This document shows positions 1 to 8,294 of a stretch of 18,037 nt of DNA, piece by piece. The stretch covers positions 1 to 18,037 of the forward strand of contig JAQTRH010000007.1 of NCBI GenBank assembly GCA_028711925.1. The letters run 5' to 3'. Position 1 is the stretch's first letter. Each line of letters opens with the position of its first letter. The notes beneath the pieces were generated by a model. That model ran no database searches. It was not told the DNA's origin and was given only the letters and a program-made list of their open reading frames with translations. The translations under genes and the position numbers were made by a program. This stretch comes from Candidatus Nanoarchaeia archaeon. Lineage in GTDB: Archaea > Nanobdellota > Nanobdellia > Woesearchaeales > CG1-02-33-12.

Positions 1-1220
1 CTGCCAGACTTATCAAATCAATCTGCAAAGTGCCAATAATCTTTGGAGGGATTCACGTAACATCCTGCCCAGAAGAAGTTATCAAAAACGATTTTGTTGA
101 TTATGCTGTTCTAGGCGAAGGAGAGCAGGCAGTTGTAGACTTGGTTGAGAATCCAAAGAAAACCAGCATCAAAAACACGTGGGTTAAAAAAAATGGAAAA
201 ATAATCAAAAATCCCCTGAGAAATCTTCTGGCCAATCTTGATGAACTGCCATTTCCTGACAGAATGCTTTACCATGCAGAAGCCCCCTTCCTTAAGGATG
301 TTTATCACTGCATGACTTCAAGAGGCTGCCCATTTGGCTGCACCTACTGCTTTAACAATTTTATGAGAAAATTGTACAAGAACAAGGGGCAGTGGCTGAG
401 AAGAAGAAGCGTTGACAATGTTATTCAGGAACTCAAGATAATGAAGGAAAAACTGAAATACAAGCAGATACTTTTTGTTGATGACTGTTTCACAAACGAT
501 ATTAAGTGGCTGTCAGAGTTTATTAAAAAATACAAGAAAGAGATAGATGTTCCATTCAAAGCAATTGCGCATCCTTTTTTTATTAACAAGCAGATAGTTT
601 CTGCCCTGAAAGAAGGCGGATGTATAAGGCTGCAGCTGGGTGTTCAAACGCCCATTGAGAGAGTAAGAAGGGATATATGCAAGAGATGTGATTCAAACAA
701 AGTTATAGAAAATGCAGTCAGAGAAATTAAGAAGCAGGGGATAAGCTTTCAAGTGGACCATATATTTGGCCTGCCTGGAGAAAAAATTAAAGACTATGAA
801 AAAGGAATTGAATTTTATATAAATCTCAAGCCAAATTATATCTCCTCATTCTGGTTGCAGTACTACCCCTGCACAGAAATAATTGAAACAGGCAGAAAAT
901 CAGGAGAATTTGATGAAGCAGACTTTGAAAAAACAATAAGCGGCAAATTGAGATATGAAGATATAGTAAAAAAGAGAATACAAAATTCAGAACTGCTGGC
1001 AATAGCCCACTTCTTTTCCTGGATACCTCTCCTGCCCAGAGGCGTAAGCAGATACCTTTTAAAGAAGAGATTATATAAAAGATTATTCAGCAATGAGAAA
1101 ATAAATAAAATTCCGTATATTATCCATCATTTATCATCCCTAGAGTTAATCAAAACCGCTTTAATCTCTGCAAGGAGAAAAAGGCTGATGAAACTATACG
1201 TTTCAAGGTATCAAAAATGA
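1..1220 (+). CDS. B12-binding-domain radical SAM protein, 5' end outside window
   Basis: Radical SAM enzyme of the cobalamin-binding-domain class (COG1032/BchE-HpnJ-like); substrate unknown. The frame is already open at base 3 and reads ARLIKSICKVPIIFGGIHVT across the GTG at base 30. That sequence is the last part of a B12-binding Rossmann domain, so the real start lies upstream and GTG-30 is not the start. Counting from that GTG, LGEGE (about residues 28-32) ends the B12 domain, and the [4Fe-4S]/SAM motif CxxxCxxC is C100, C104, C107 within SRGCPFGCTYC. The TIM-barrel half follows, with LGVQTP and GLPGE motifs typical of the family. The C-terminus is strongly basic (RRKRLM near 382-387). The stop overlaps the next gene's ATG (ATGA), so the two are probably translationally coupled. 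The family assignment is firm; the idea that it acts on a glycan or lipid comes only from its glycosyltransferase neighbours. Confidence 0.9.
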   Translation, partial: ARLIKSICKVPIIFGGIHVTSCPEEVIKNDFVDYAVLGEGEQAVVDLVENPKKTSIKNTWVKKNGKIIKNPLRNLLANLDELPFPDRMLYHAEAPFLKDVYHCMTSRGCPFGCTYCFNNFMRKLYKNKGQWLRRRSVDNVIQELKIMKEKLKYKQILFVDDCFTNDIKWLSEFIKKYKKEIDVPFKAIAHPFFINKQIVSALKEGGCIRLQLGVQTPIERVRRDICKRCDSNKVIENAVREIKKQGISFQVDHIFGLPGEKIKDYEKGIEFYINLKPNYISSFWLQYYPCTEIIETGRKSGEFDEADFEKTISGKLRYEDIVKKRIQNSELLAIAHFFSWIPLLPRGVSRYLLKKRLYKRLFSNEKINKIPYIIHHLSSLELIKTALISARRKRLMKLYVSRYQK

Positions 1221-2350
1221 AGAAATTGAAAATTGCTTTTATATGCATATACAGCCACCCCAGCATTTGCGGTGTCTGGAGCAGAGTATATAATCTAAGC
1301 GAGATGCTGATAAAAAAAGGCCATGAAGTTCATGTTTTTTCCACAAACATCATAAAAGGAACCTCTGAAAACTCTTCTTCAAGCCAGGTTTGCAACGGGA
1401 TTAAAATTCACAGGTTTTCTCCAAAGGCATCGTTTGGTGAAAACGTAAGATTCTGGAACTTTTCTTCTGAACTTGAAAAATTAAATCCCGATTTTATTGT
1501 CGCAGAAGTTTACAGGCATCCTCATACAAGCCTTGCTCTGAAAGTTGCCAAAAAACTCAACAAGCCCTGCTTCCTTGTCACTCACGCTCCTTTTGTTGAG
1601 CCTGAATTAAGAAGCAGGCTAGGAAATTTTATTGCAAATTTTTATGACAGATTTTACGGGAAAAAGATAATAAACAAATTTGATAAGATAATCACAATAA
1701 CGAGCTGGGAGATTCCCTATCTCTCAAAACTTGGAGTTAATCAAAAAAAACTGGTTTATATCCCAAATGGAATTCCAGAAAGGTTTTTTATGAAAAAGAG
1801 AACAAAAGGAAAATACCTGCTTTTTCTCGGCAGAATTTCTCCTGTAAAGAATTTAGAAAGTTTAATTCTTGCAATGCCCTCTGTAATAAGGAATTATCCT
1901 GGAATAAAACTAAGAATTGCAGGCCCGTCTGAGAGCGATTATCTCAAAAAATTGATGGATTTGGTAAAAGAGCTAAGAATTGGAAAATCAGTTGAATTTC
2001 TCCCAGCGGTTTATGATTTAGACAAGAAGATAGACTTGATTGACAGCTCAGAAATTTTTATCCTGCCCAGCAAAAGAGAAGCAATGCCCCAGTCTTTGAT
2101 TGAAGTAATGTCAAGAGGGAAGATAGTTATAGCTTCTGATAACAAAGGCTCAAGCGAGATTATAGATGATGGGAAAACAGGATTCCTCTTCAAGGTCTCA
2201 GATTCTAAGCAGCTGGCTGATAGAATAAATTACTGCCTGGACAGGAAAAATTCAATAGTTCTCAGCAAAATAAGGAAAAACGCAATTATCCAATCCAAAA
2301 ACTTTAAATGGAGCAAAATATTCACTAAATTCTACAACTTGCTAAAATGA
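1217..2350 (+). CDS. GT4-family glycosyltransferase (GT-B fold)
   Basis: Retaining glycosyltransferase expected to transfer a sugar from a nucleotide-sugar donor to a growing glycan or glycolipid on the cytoplasmic face. The 377 residues fit the family's usual size. The N-terminal acceptor domain (about 1-190) begins MKKLKIAFIC and has the early 'CGVWSRVYNLSEML' loop and helix. The donor domain (about 198-377) has FLGRISPVKN with R206 and K211, the basic pair that contacts donor phosphates, and the EX7E signature E288...E296 in REAMPQSLIE. No membrane segment is evident. The ATG lies in an ATGA overlap with the upstream radical SAM gene, preceded by a weak AAGG-like sequence, and its own stop overlaps the next GT2 start in the same way. 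Sugar and linkage cannot be read from sequence. Confidence 0.93.
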   Translation: MKKLKIAFICIYSHPSICGVWSRVYNLSEMLIKKGHEVHVFSTNIIKGTSENSSSSQVCNGIKIHRFSPKASFGENVRFWNFSSELEKLNPDFIVAEVYRHPHTSLALKVAKKLNKPCFLVTHAPFVEPELRSRLGNFIANFYDRFYGKKIINKFDKIITITSWEIPYLSKLGVNQKKLVYIPNGIPERFFMKKRTKGKYLLFLGRISPVKNLESLILAMPSVIRNYPGIKLRIAGPSESDYLKKLMDLVKELRIGKSVEFLPAVYDLDKKIDLIDSSEIFILPSKREAMPQSLIEVMSRGKIVIASDNKGSSEIIDDGKTGFLFKVSDSKQLADRINYCLDRKNSIVLSKIRKNAIIQSKNFKWSKIFTKFYNLLK

Positions 2351-3216
2351 TTTCAATAATAATAACTGCCTACAAAGAAGAGAAGACAATCGGGAAGGCA
2401 ATAGAAGCCATACGCCAGAGCAAAATTAGAGAAAAGTATGAGATTCTTGTCTTTGCCCCTGATGATGAGACTCTTAATACAGCCAAGAAATACAAAGTTA
2501 AAGCAGTAAAAGACGAAGGAAAAGGAAAGCCTGCTGCTTTAAATCTTGCTTTCAGAAAAGCAAAAGGAGAAATACTAATTCTGACTGACGGCGATGTTTA
2601 TCTTGGAAAAGACGCAGTTAATTATATGCTGGAAAAATTCAGTGATAAAAATGTTGGAGTTGTTTCAGGAAGGCCTGTTTCAACTGATTCAAGGCAGACA
2701 ATGCTTGGTTATTGGAGCCACCTGCTGACAGATACTGCCCACAGAATAAGAACAGAAAGAGTTAGAGAAGGCCAGATGATTGTTTGTTCAGGCTATCTTT
2801 ATGCCTTCAGAAAAAGCCTGATAAAAAAGATACCAGAACAAGCCCTTTCAGAAGACGCAGTAATCTCCCACATGATTGCAGACCAGGGTTATAAATCACA
2901 ATATGCAGAGAAAGCGCTTGTTTTTGTGAAATATCCTACAAATCTTCATGACTGGATTATTCAGAAAAAGAGAAGCGCCGGCGGTTATAATCAGCTTTCC
3001 CAGATGGTGAAGGGAAAAGAAAGAATGAGGAGTTTTTCGAAAGAATCAGCAGGAATTTTTAAAGTTCTTTCCTACCCAAGAAATCTAAAGGAGTTTCTAT
3101 ATACCGCTGCTTTGGTATTCACAAGGCTCTATCTTTGGGCATTAATTTTTATTGACATAAACCTAAAGAAAAAAGAATTCAAGAAAATTTGGCTAAGGGT
3201 AGAAAGCACTAAATAA
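2347..3216 (+). CDS. GT2-family glycosyltransferase with C-terminal membrane segment
   Basis: Inverting GT-A glycosyltransferase. MISIIITAYKEE is the nucleotide-binding first strand, D81-G-D83 is the metal-binding DxD, and E169-D170 (LSEDAVIS) is the probable catalytic-base motif. QKKRSAGGY near 206-214 sits where processive and semi-processive GT2 enzymes have their Q/RxxRW motif. One or two hydrophobic stretches near 249-272 suggest anchoring at the inner membrane face. At 289 residues it lacks the many membrane helices of a cellulose or hyaluronan synthase, so elongation plus export is unlikely. It starts inside an ATGA overlap with the GT4 gene and is followed after 13 bases by the second radical SAM gene. 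It probably acts on the same lipid-linked glycan as its neighbours; its substrates are unknown. Confidence 0.92.
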   Translation: MISIIITAYKEEKTIGKAIEAIRQSKIREKYEILVFAPDDETLNTAKKYKVKAVKDEGKGKPAALNLAFRKAKGEILILTDGDVYLGKDAVNYMLEKFSDKNVGVVSGRPVSTDSRQTMLGYWSHLLTDTAHRIRTERVREGQMIVCSGYLYAFRKSLIKKIPEQALSEDAVISHMIADQGYKSQYAEKALVFVKYPTNLHDWIIQKKRSAGGYNQLSQMVKGKERMRSFSKESAGIFKVLSYPRNLKEFLYTAALVFTRLYLWALIFIDINLKKKEFKKIWLRVESTK

Positions 3217-3229
3217 AATTAATCTAAGC

Positions 3230-4663
3230 ATGAATAAAGATACTATCAAAATAGCCCTGATATCATTTCAGTGCGATGCAGACAGAGTCCCGCCAATGGG
3301 CTTAGTTTACCTTGCAACCTATCTTAGGGACAGGGCTGGAATTAAAAACATAAAAATAATTGACAAGAATTTTCATAATGTTGACGCAGAACTAGCAAAG
3401 TATTCTCCTGACATTATAGGCATAGCCGCAATGACAATCACCTATGGAGAAGCCATAAGGTTTGCAGAGAAACTCAAGAGAAAAAGCAAGATTCCAATAA
3501 TAATTGGCGGCGTCCACATCTCAAGTATTCCAGAATCTTTAAAACCCTGTTTTGACCTTGCTGTTTTAGGAGAAGGCGAGGAAACATTATCAGAGATTAT
3601 TTCTTTATATCTGAAAAAGGAAAAATTCGACAAAAAAGACCTGAGAAAAATTAAATCCCTTGCTTTCCAAGAATCTGGGAAACTAGTGATGACTCCTCTG
3701 AGAAAACCCATTGAGCTTGATTCCCTGCCTCTTCCTGATTTTGATTTTGTCGAAAAAGCCTACTTTGTCCCAAAAGAAATTCCAAGCCTCTCACAATTTG
3801 GAATTAAAGCTCACATACTCACTTCAAGGGGCTGCCCATACCGCTGCGTTTTTTGTTCAACTTCTAGGTTTTGGGGCAGGGTAAGGCTTCACTCGCCAGA
3901 GTATACAGCAAAACTTGTCAAGCAGGCTATTGAAAAATATGGCGCAGATTATTTCTCATTTGTTGATGACTTATTTACAATAAGTGTTGAGAGATTAAGA
4001 GAGTTTAAGAAAGAATTTGAGAAGCAGGGAATATTTGACAAAATAAAAGGCATAGAGTGCCAGCCAAGAGCAAATTTGATTAATAATGAAATGTGCCAGA
4101 TTATGAAAGAGTTAAAAGTTAAAGTAGTTAGCTTTGGGTTTGAATCAGGCAGCGACAAAGTGCTGAAATGGCTGAAAGCAGGCTCTGTCACAGCTGAAAT
4201 GAACAGGAAAGCAATAGTTTTATGCAAAAAATACGGATTTATTGTTTATGGAAGCCTTATGTTCGGCTCTCCTGGAGAAAAAATAGAGGATATGCAGAAA
4301 ACACTTGACTTTATTGATTTTGCAGTCAAACACAGAGCAACCTACATCTGGAGTTTTGTTTCAACCCCTTTCCCTAATACTCCTTTTTGGGATATTGCTT
4401 TAAAAAGAGGAAAAGTCTCTAATGATATGGATTGGGATTTGCTAACCCACCATAACCTTGATAACCCTCTGCTCTTAGATGAGGATGTTGACAAAGAAAA
4501 ATTCAAAAGAATATTTTTAAAAGGCAGAAGAAAACTAATGAGGTTAAAGCTTAGAATGGTTGTAAGCTTTGTTGCAAAACACCCTTTTGCAGCACTCAAG
4601 CTTACCTTAAAAGAGCCAGGATACTATGCTAAAAGGCTGGTAAAGCAGATATTCAAGCAATAA
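3230..4663 (+). CDS. B12-binding-domain radical SAM protein, complete
   Basis: Complete 477-residue radical SAM protein. The N-terminal cobalamin-binding-type domain covers about 1-125: PPMGLVYLATYLRD near 21-34, IIGGVHISSIPES near 91-103, LGEGEE near 113-118. The cluster motif is C202, C206, C209 in SRGCPYRCVFC. The barrel continues with FVDDLFT, GFESGSDKVL and FGSPGEKIEDM, the order seen in BchE/HpnJ-like enzymes. No DxHxxG base-off cobalamin motif is visible; the corresponding region reads IIDKNFHN. The C-terminal tail is basic and amphipathic (RRKLM at 433-437, then KHPFAALKL). The 13-base gap from the GT2 gene and the one-base gap to the GT-C gene place it in the same operon. Characterised relatives methylate, cyclise or join unactivated carbons, often in lipids. 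Actual chemistry and cofactor use remain inferred. Confidence 0.93.
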   Translation: MNKDTIKIALISFQCDADRVPPMGLVYLATYLRDRAGIKNIKIIDKNFHNVDAELAKYSPDIIGIAAMTITYGEAIRFAEKLKRKSKIPIIIGGVHISSIPESLKPCFDLAVLGEGEETLSEIISLYLKKEKFDKKDLRKIKSLAFQESGKLVMTPLRKPIELDSLPLPDFDFVEKAYFVPKEIPSLSQFGIKAHILTSRGCPYRCVFCSTSRFWGRVRLHSPEYTAKLVKQAIEKYGADYFSFVDDLFTISVERLREFKKEFEKQGIFDKIKGIECQPRANLINNEMCQIMKELKVKVVSFGFESGSDKVLKWLKAGSVTAEMNRKAIVLCKKYGFIVYGSLMFGSPGEKIEDMQKTLDFIDFAVKHRATYIWSFVSTPFPNTPFWDIALKRGKVSNDMDWDLLTHHNLDNPLLLDEDVDKEKFKRIFLKGRRKLMRLKLRMVVSFVAKHPFAALKLTLKEPGYYAKRLVKQIFKQ

Positions 4664-4664
4664 A

Positions 4665-6290
4665 ATGAAAGAAGAAAGAACAGAAAAAATAAAAAAAGAA
4701 ATCTCGCTTTTTCTTAAAGATAAGTATCACCTCATTCTTATTGGTGTTTTGATTTTCTCATTGATTTTGTTTCTTTATTATTTTAATATCACAAAAAACC
4801 AGCCATTATGGTGGGATGAAGCAGAATATATGTCAATTGCCAAAAATTGGGCATTTCACACTTTTGAATATAAAAATCCCCAGCGTCCTATTTTACTTCC
4901 ATTTTTAGCATTTCTTCTGTACACTGTTGGTTTTTCAGATGTGGCAATAAAATTCTTAGTAGTCCTTCTCCCAGCCTGGCTTGCTGTCCTGTTTATGTAT
5001 CTACTTGTTAAGTCAATGTATGATAAGAAAACAGCAGTTCTTGCAGCGTTTATAACATCTGTTTCCTGGATTCACATATTTTATGCCATGCGTTTTATGA
5101 CAGACTCAATAGGTTTCCTTGCAGGTCTTCTTTCATTTTATTGCTTCTGGCAGGGTTATGTGAATAACAAAGGAAGAATATACATCTGGCTAATCGGGTT
5201 TTTTATTGCTCTCTCATTTCTTTCAAGGCTTACAGGAGTGCTCTATGGAGCAGTGATAATTTTGTTTCTTCTGATAACTTCCAGGTTTAAATTTCTAAAA
5301 AACAAGGATTTGTGGATTTCACTTTTAATTTTCTTTTTAACAATTTCTCCTTATTTAATCTGGTCTTATTTTACATTTAATAATGCTTTTGCATTTAGGG
5401 CAGGTTATAGCAGCGAGATAACACAGGGCTATGGATTAGGATGGAATTTAATTCAGTTTGTTTATGACTATCCCGGCACTGTCTTTTTCATTCTTTTCTT
5501 GATTGGCATTGCTACTTTGATTCCAATGTTTCTCAGTCTTGATATTCTTGTTTTAAAAAATGACAAGAAGTTTTACAATGACTTATTTATGTCTTTAAGC
5601 ATAGTCTTTCTGCTTGCATTTTTTATATATTTTATAAGAATAGCTGAAAATAGGTGGTTAATGCTGATGTCCATAGGCATTTTTGCCTTGTCTGCAAAAG
5701 GCATTGTGCTTGCCTATGACCTTGTGAGGAAAAATCTTGGAAAAGTTCTGGCAATCTCTCTTGTTATAATCATTCTTGTTCTTGGAGCTTATGTTCAGCT
5801 AACCCAGCTTGACCCAATGATTAAAGCAAAAGTTACAAGCTACCAGCCAATTAAAGATGCTGCTCTTTGGATGAAACAAAACTCAAATCCAGGAGATGCT
5901 GTTTTGTCTGTTTCATATACTCAGACTATATTTTACTATGAAAGCCCTGTTTATACTTATTCTGAGATGAATGAAACAGCGTTTAATGAATTAATTGCAA
6001 AAACCCATCCGAGGTACATTATGCTTTCTATTTTTGAGCCGCATCATCCTCTTTGGCTTATACAGCAGGGCCAGCAGGAAGCCTATCAGATTATTGCACT
6101 TCCTTATTTTAATTCTTCAATAGTCTACCAGAGCAATAAAATACTGTCTGTTGATATTAAACAGCAGACAAAGAAAGGAGATCTTATCTTTAATTATGTT
6201 TATCCTACACAGCAAATTACAGGAGTTTTTGTTTATGAGATAGTCTATCCTACATCTTCAATCTCAGAAATGTATACCAAAAGTAAATGA
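4665..6290 (+). CDS. Multi-pass GT-C glycosyltransferase (PMT/ArnT-like)
   Basis: Integral membrane glycosyltransferase of the GT39/GT83-like clan, expected to take a sugar from a polyprenyl-phosphate donor and add it to an acceptor on the outer face. A basic cytoplasmic N-terminus (1-20) leads into the first helix (about 22-41). The first extracytoplasmic loop carries the catalytic-type acidic pair D51-E52 in WWDEAEY. R143 and D147 in AMRFMTDS match the conserved second-loop region. Many hydrophobic helices run to about residue 380, followed by a soluble extracytoplasmic domain of about 160 residues (DAALWMKQNSNPGDAVLS and onward). The length of 541 is normal. It begins one base after the radical SAM stop, with no Shine-Dalgarno. 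Its last 41 bases overlap the convergent GT2 gene. Donor sugar and acceptor (protein or lipid) cannot be told. Confidence 0.92.
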   Translation: MKEERTEKIKKEISLFLKDKYHLILIGVLIFSLILFLYYFNITKNQPLWWDEAEYMSIAKNWAFHTFEYKNPQRPILLPFLAFLLYTVGFSDVAIKFLVVLLPAWLAVLFMYLLVKSMYDKKTAVLAAFITSVSWIHIFYAMRFMTDSIGFLAGLLSFYCFWQGYVNNKGRIYIWLIGFFIALSFLSRLTGVLYGAVIILFLLITSRFKFLKNKDLWISLLIFFLTISPYLIWSYFTFNNAFAFRAGYSSEITQGYGLGWNLIQFVYDYPGTVFFILFLIGIATLIPMFLSLDILVLKNDKKFYNDLFMSLSIVFLLAFFIYFIRIAENRWLMLMSIGIFALSAKGIVLAYDLVRKNLGKVLAISLVIIILVLGAYVQLTQLDPMIKAKVTSYQPIKDAALWMKQNSNPGDAVLSVSYTQTIFYYESPVYTYSEMNETAFNELIAKTHPRYIMLSIFEPHHPLWLIQQGQQEAYQIIALPYFNSSIVYQSNKILSVDIKQQTKKGDLIFNYVYPTQQITGVFVYEIVYPTSSISEMYTKSK

Positions 6291-7197
6291 AACCAGTAAT
6301 CCAGCTGAGTATCGGATGAAGCAGCCATGCTTTTTCTCTTGTTTTTATAAATTGCCGTAGTGATATTGCTAATGTAGGCAAAACAGAAAAAATAAAGAAA
6401 AGATTTACAATCCACTTATGCTTTTCTTCTTTATTTAGAGGAGAATATGAAAACCCAGAATTCTTTTCATAAGTCTTAGCCCATTTTTTCTTTTTTTTCA
6501 CAAAATCCAAAAAACCTCTTATCGCAAGATGATGAGTGCTGGCTTTTTTTGAGATAGCCGCTTTATTATGCCCAGAGCCAACAAGCCTTGCAATATTTTC
6601 AGTATCCTGGGTATAACCCCCAACCTCATCAAGCCAGTCTTTTCTGTAGATAAAGCAGTTTCCGCCAGTGATTATTAAATTATCTTTATTTATAGTTATT
6701 ATCGTATAATCTTTTTTGTCTTCTCCAATCTTTTTGAGATTTCTTATGCCATCGACACTTCTATATGCAAAAACAGGGTCTGTTCCCATCAAAGCGATAT
6801 ATTTATTTGTCAGGCTGTCTTTTTCTTTAACATAGGTTGGGCAAAGACATCCAAAAACATCATCTTTAAATGGCTTCAGCATTTCTTTAACGCAATTTTT
6901 ATCTCTAATTTCGTTATCCTGGTCAATAATAAACACAAATTTGCCTTTGCAATTCCTCCACCCAAGCCATTTTCCCTTTCCATATCCTTCAGGCAGTCTT
7001 TTCTTGTTCTTTATTATCCTTATGTTTTTGTTTTTACTTTTGTATTCTTTCAGCACTTCAAGAGTCTCGCTGTTTGAGCCGCCATCAACCAGAATTATCT
7101 CCTTGCTTCCTTTGTAATCCTGCTTTAGAATGCTGTTTAGGCATCTTTTTATTAATTCTGGCGCATTGTAAGTGCATATAAGGAAACTTATGTCCAT
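6250..7197 (-). CDS. GT2-family glycosyltransferase with C-terminal membrane helices
   Basis: GT-A inverting glycosyltransferase of 315 residues. MDISFLICTYNAPELIKRCL is the canonical first strand and helix, ILVDGGSNSE near 35-44 is the second, and D92-Q-D94 in FIIDQDNE is the metal-binding DxD. FIYRKDWLDEVGGY near 182-195 matches the usual acceptor-side motif of the family. The cluster DFVKKKKKWAK near 231-241 would lie at the membrane surface. Two hydrophobic segments follow (about 263-281 and 290-311), so the enzyme is probably anchored at the cytoplasmic face. It is the last gene of the minus-strand block. Its ATG lies 10 bases inside the preceding SPASM gene, and its 3' end overlaps the convergent GT-C gene by 41 bases. 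Specific sugar unknown. Confidence 0.92.
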   Translation of the reverse strand: MDISFLICTYNAPELIKRCLNSILKQDYKGSKEIILVDGGSNSETLEVLKEYKSKNKNIRIIKNKKRLPEGYGKGKWLGWRNCKGKFVFIIDQDNEIRDKNCVKEMLKPFKDDVFGCLCPTYVKEKDSLTNKYIALMGTDPVFAYRSVDGIRNLKKIGEDKKDYTIITINKDNLIITGGNCFIYRKDWLDEVGGYTQDTENIARLVGSGHNKAAISKKASTHHLAIRGFLDFVKKKKKWAKTYEKNSGFSYSPLNKEEKHKWIVNLFFIFSVLPTLAISLRQFIKTREKAWLLHPILSWITGFIYFWYTFLRLKM

Positions 7198-8294
7198 CTT
7201 TTTCTTGTGATTTTATTTAATAAAGGCAATTTATACAGTATCTTAAATTTGTCTGAGATAAAGCTTTCATCAACACAGCATCTGGCACAAATTCCAGTCC
7301 TCTTTTTTGCCAGCTGCTTTCTAAACTCTCTTGCCTTTTTATTATTCCATATTTTCATAAAAGGCTCTTCAAAAGCATTTCCAAATACAACTTCATTATC
7401 ACAATGAATATCGCACGGGACAACATAGCCGTCCCAGGTTATGCACGGGCTGTACCAAGGATAAAAGCAGGGTTTTTCAGCCATCATCTCTTTCAGATGC
7501 CCTGAATTTTTCAGGAAATCTTCTACGTTTTCTATGTTTAGTTTTACTTTAACTTGCCTTTTTATAGTTTCCAGTTTTTTTCTCACTTCATCCAGCTTGC
7601 TTTTATTTATTTTGATATTCTCTTGATTGTCTGCTTTTCCGAATGAGATTGCAATATTTGCATTTACAGCATCAACCCCCAGAGAGTCCCCAAAACTGAT
7701 AAAGTTTATCAAATTGTCAATATTACTTTTCTGAAGGACAAAAAAGAGGTGTATCTGGCTTTTGCTTCCTGACTTATTTCTGTATTCCACTAAATTTTTT
7801 AAGTTTTCCACAACTTCCTCAAATTTCCCGCCTTTTCTTATTTTTTCATAGCTTTTCTTGTCAACCCCGTCTATTGAAACAGAGATGAACGTAGGATTTG
7901 ACATAATCAATCTGCTAATATTCTCTCTATTCAAAAGAGTGGCATTTGTATCAAGTTTCACCAAGCTCCCCCTTTTCCTTGCATAGGATATTATTTTAAA
8001 AATATCAGGATTCATTAAAGGCTCTCCCAGCCCAGTCAGATTAACATAGGGAAATCTTACTTCATCATAGACTTTTTTAAAGTTATCAAACTTCAAAACA
8101 CCTCTTTTTCTGGTCAGCCCTTTTGTCAAAGGGCACATAACACACTTTAGATTGCACAGGGTAGAACTTTCAAACTTAACTTTAAATGGCTTTCCTGTTT
8201 TCTCTCCATATATAAAAGAATGATAGGCATTTGACAATACCCTGAACGGCCTTTTCATAAACTGCAAAACAGAGATTCCTTCATAAAGAGACAT
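7188..8294 (-). CDS. Radical SAM/SPASM-domain protein
   Basis: Radical SAM enzyme with a C-terminal SPASM-type auxiliary-cluster domain; reaction unknown. The SAM cluster motif is C47, C51, C54 in STLCNLKCVMC. NLTGLGEPLMNPD near 85-97 is the SAM-binding GGEP-like motif and SVSIDGVDKKSYE near 138-150 follows in the expected place. The C-terminal cysteines C276, C284, C294, C298, C336, C339 and C340 fit SPASM; GYVVPCDIHCDN and the downstream ICARCC are characteristic. ATG-8294 overlaps the epimerase gene by 14 bases and has an AAGGA-like sequence about 9 bases upstream; Met13 is the next in-frame ATG. Family members modify peptides, act as anaerobic sulfatase-maturating enzymes or alter sugars. 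With tightly packed neighbours and no small peptide gene, a sugar or glycolipid substrate is the more likely inference. Confidence 0.92.
   Translation of the reverse strand: MSLYEGISVLQFMKRPFRVLSNAYHSFIYGEKTGKPFKVKFESSTLCNLKCVMCPLTKGLTRKRGVLKFDNFKKVYDEVRFPYVNLTGLGEPLMNPDIFKIISYARKRGSLVKLDTNATLLNRENISRLIMSNPTFISVSIDGVDKKSYEKIRKGGKFEEVVENLKNLVEYRNKSGSKSQIHLFFVLQKSNIDNLINFISFGDSLGVDAVNANIAISFGKADNQENIKINKSKLDEVRKKLETIKRQVKVKLNIENVEDFLKNSGHLKEMMAEKPCFYPWYSPCITWDGYVVPCDIHCDNEVVFGNAFEEPFMKIWNNKKAREFRKQLAKKRTGICARCCVDESFISDKFKILYKLPLLNKITRKRWT

Noticed and set aside
30..32. GTG as a start codon for the first radical SAM gene
   Set aside because: The same frame is open from base 3 and encodes conserved B12-domain residues before it, so the gene begins upstream of the window.
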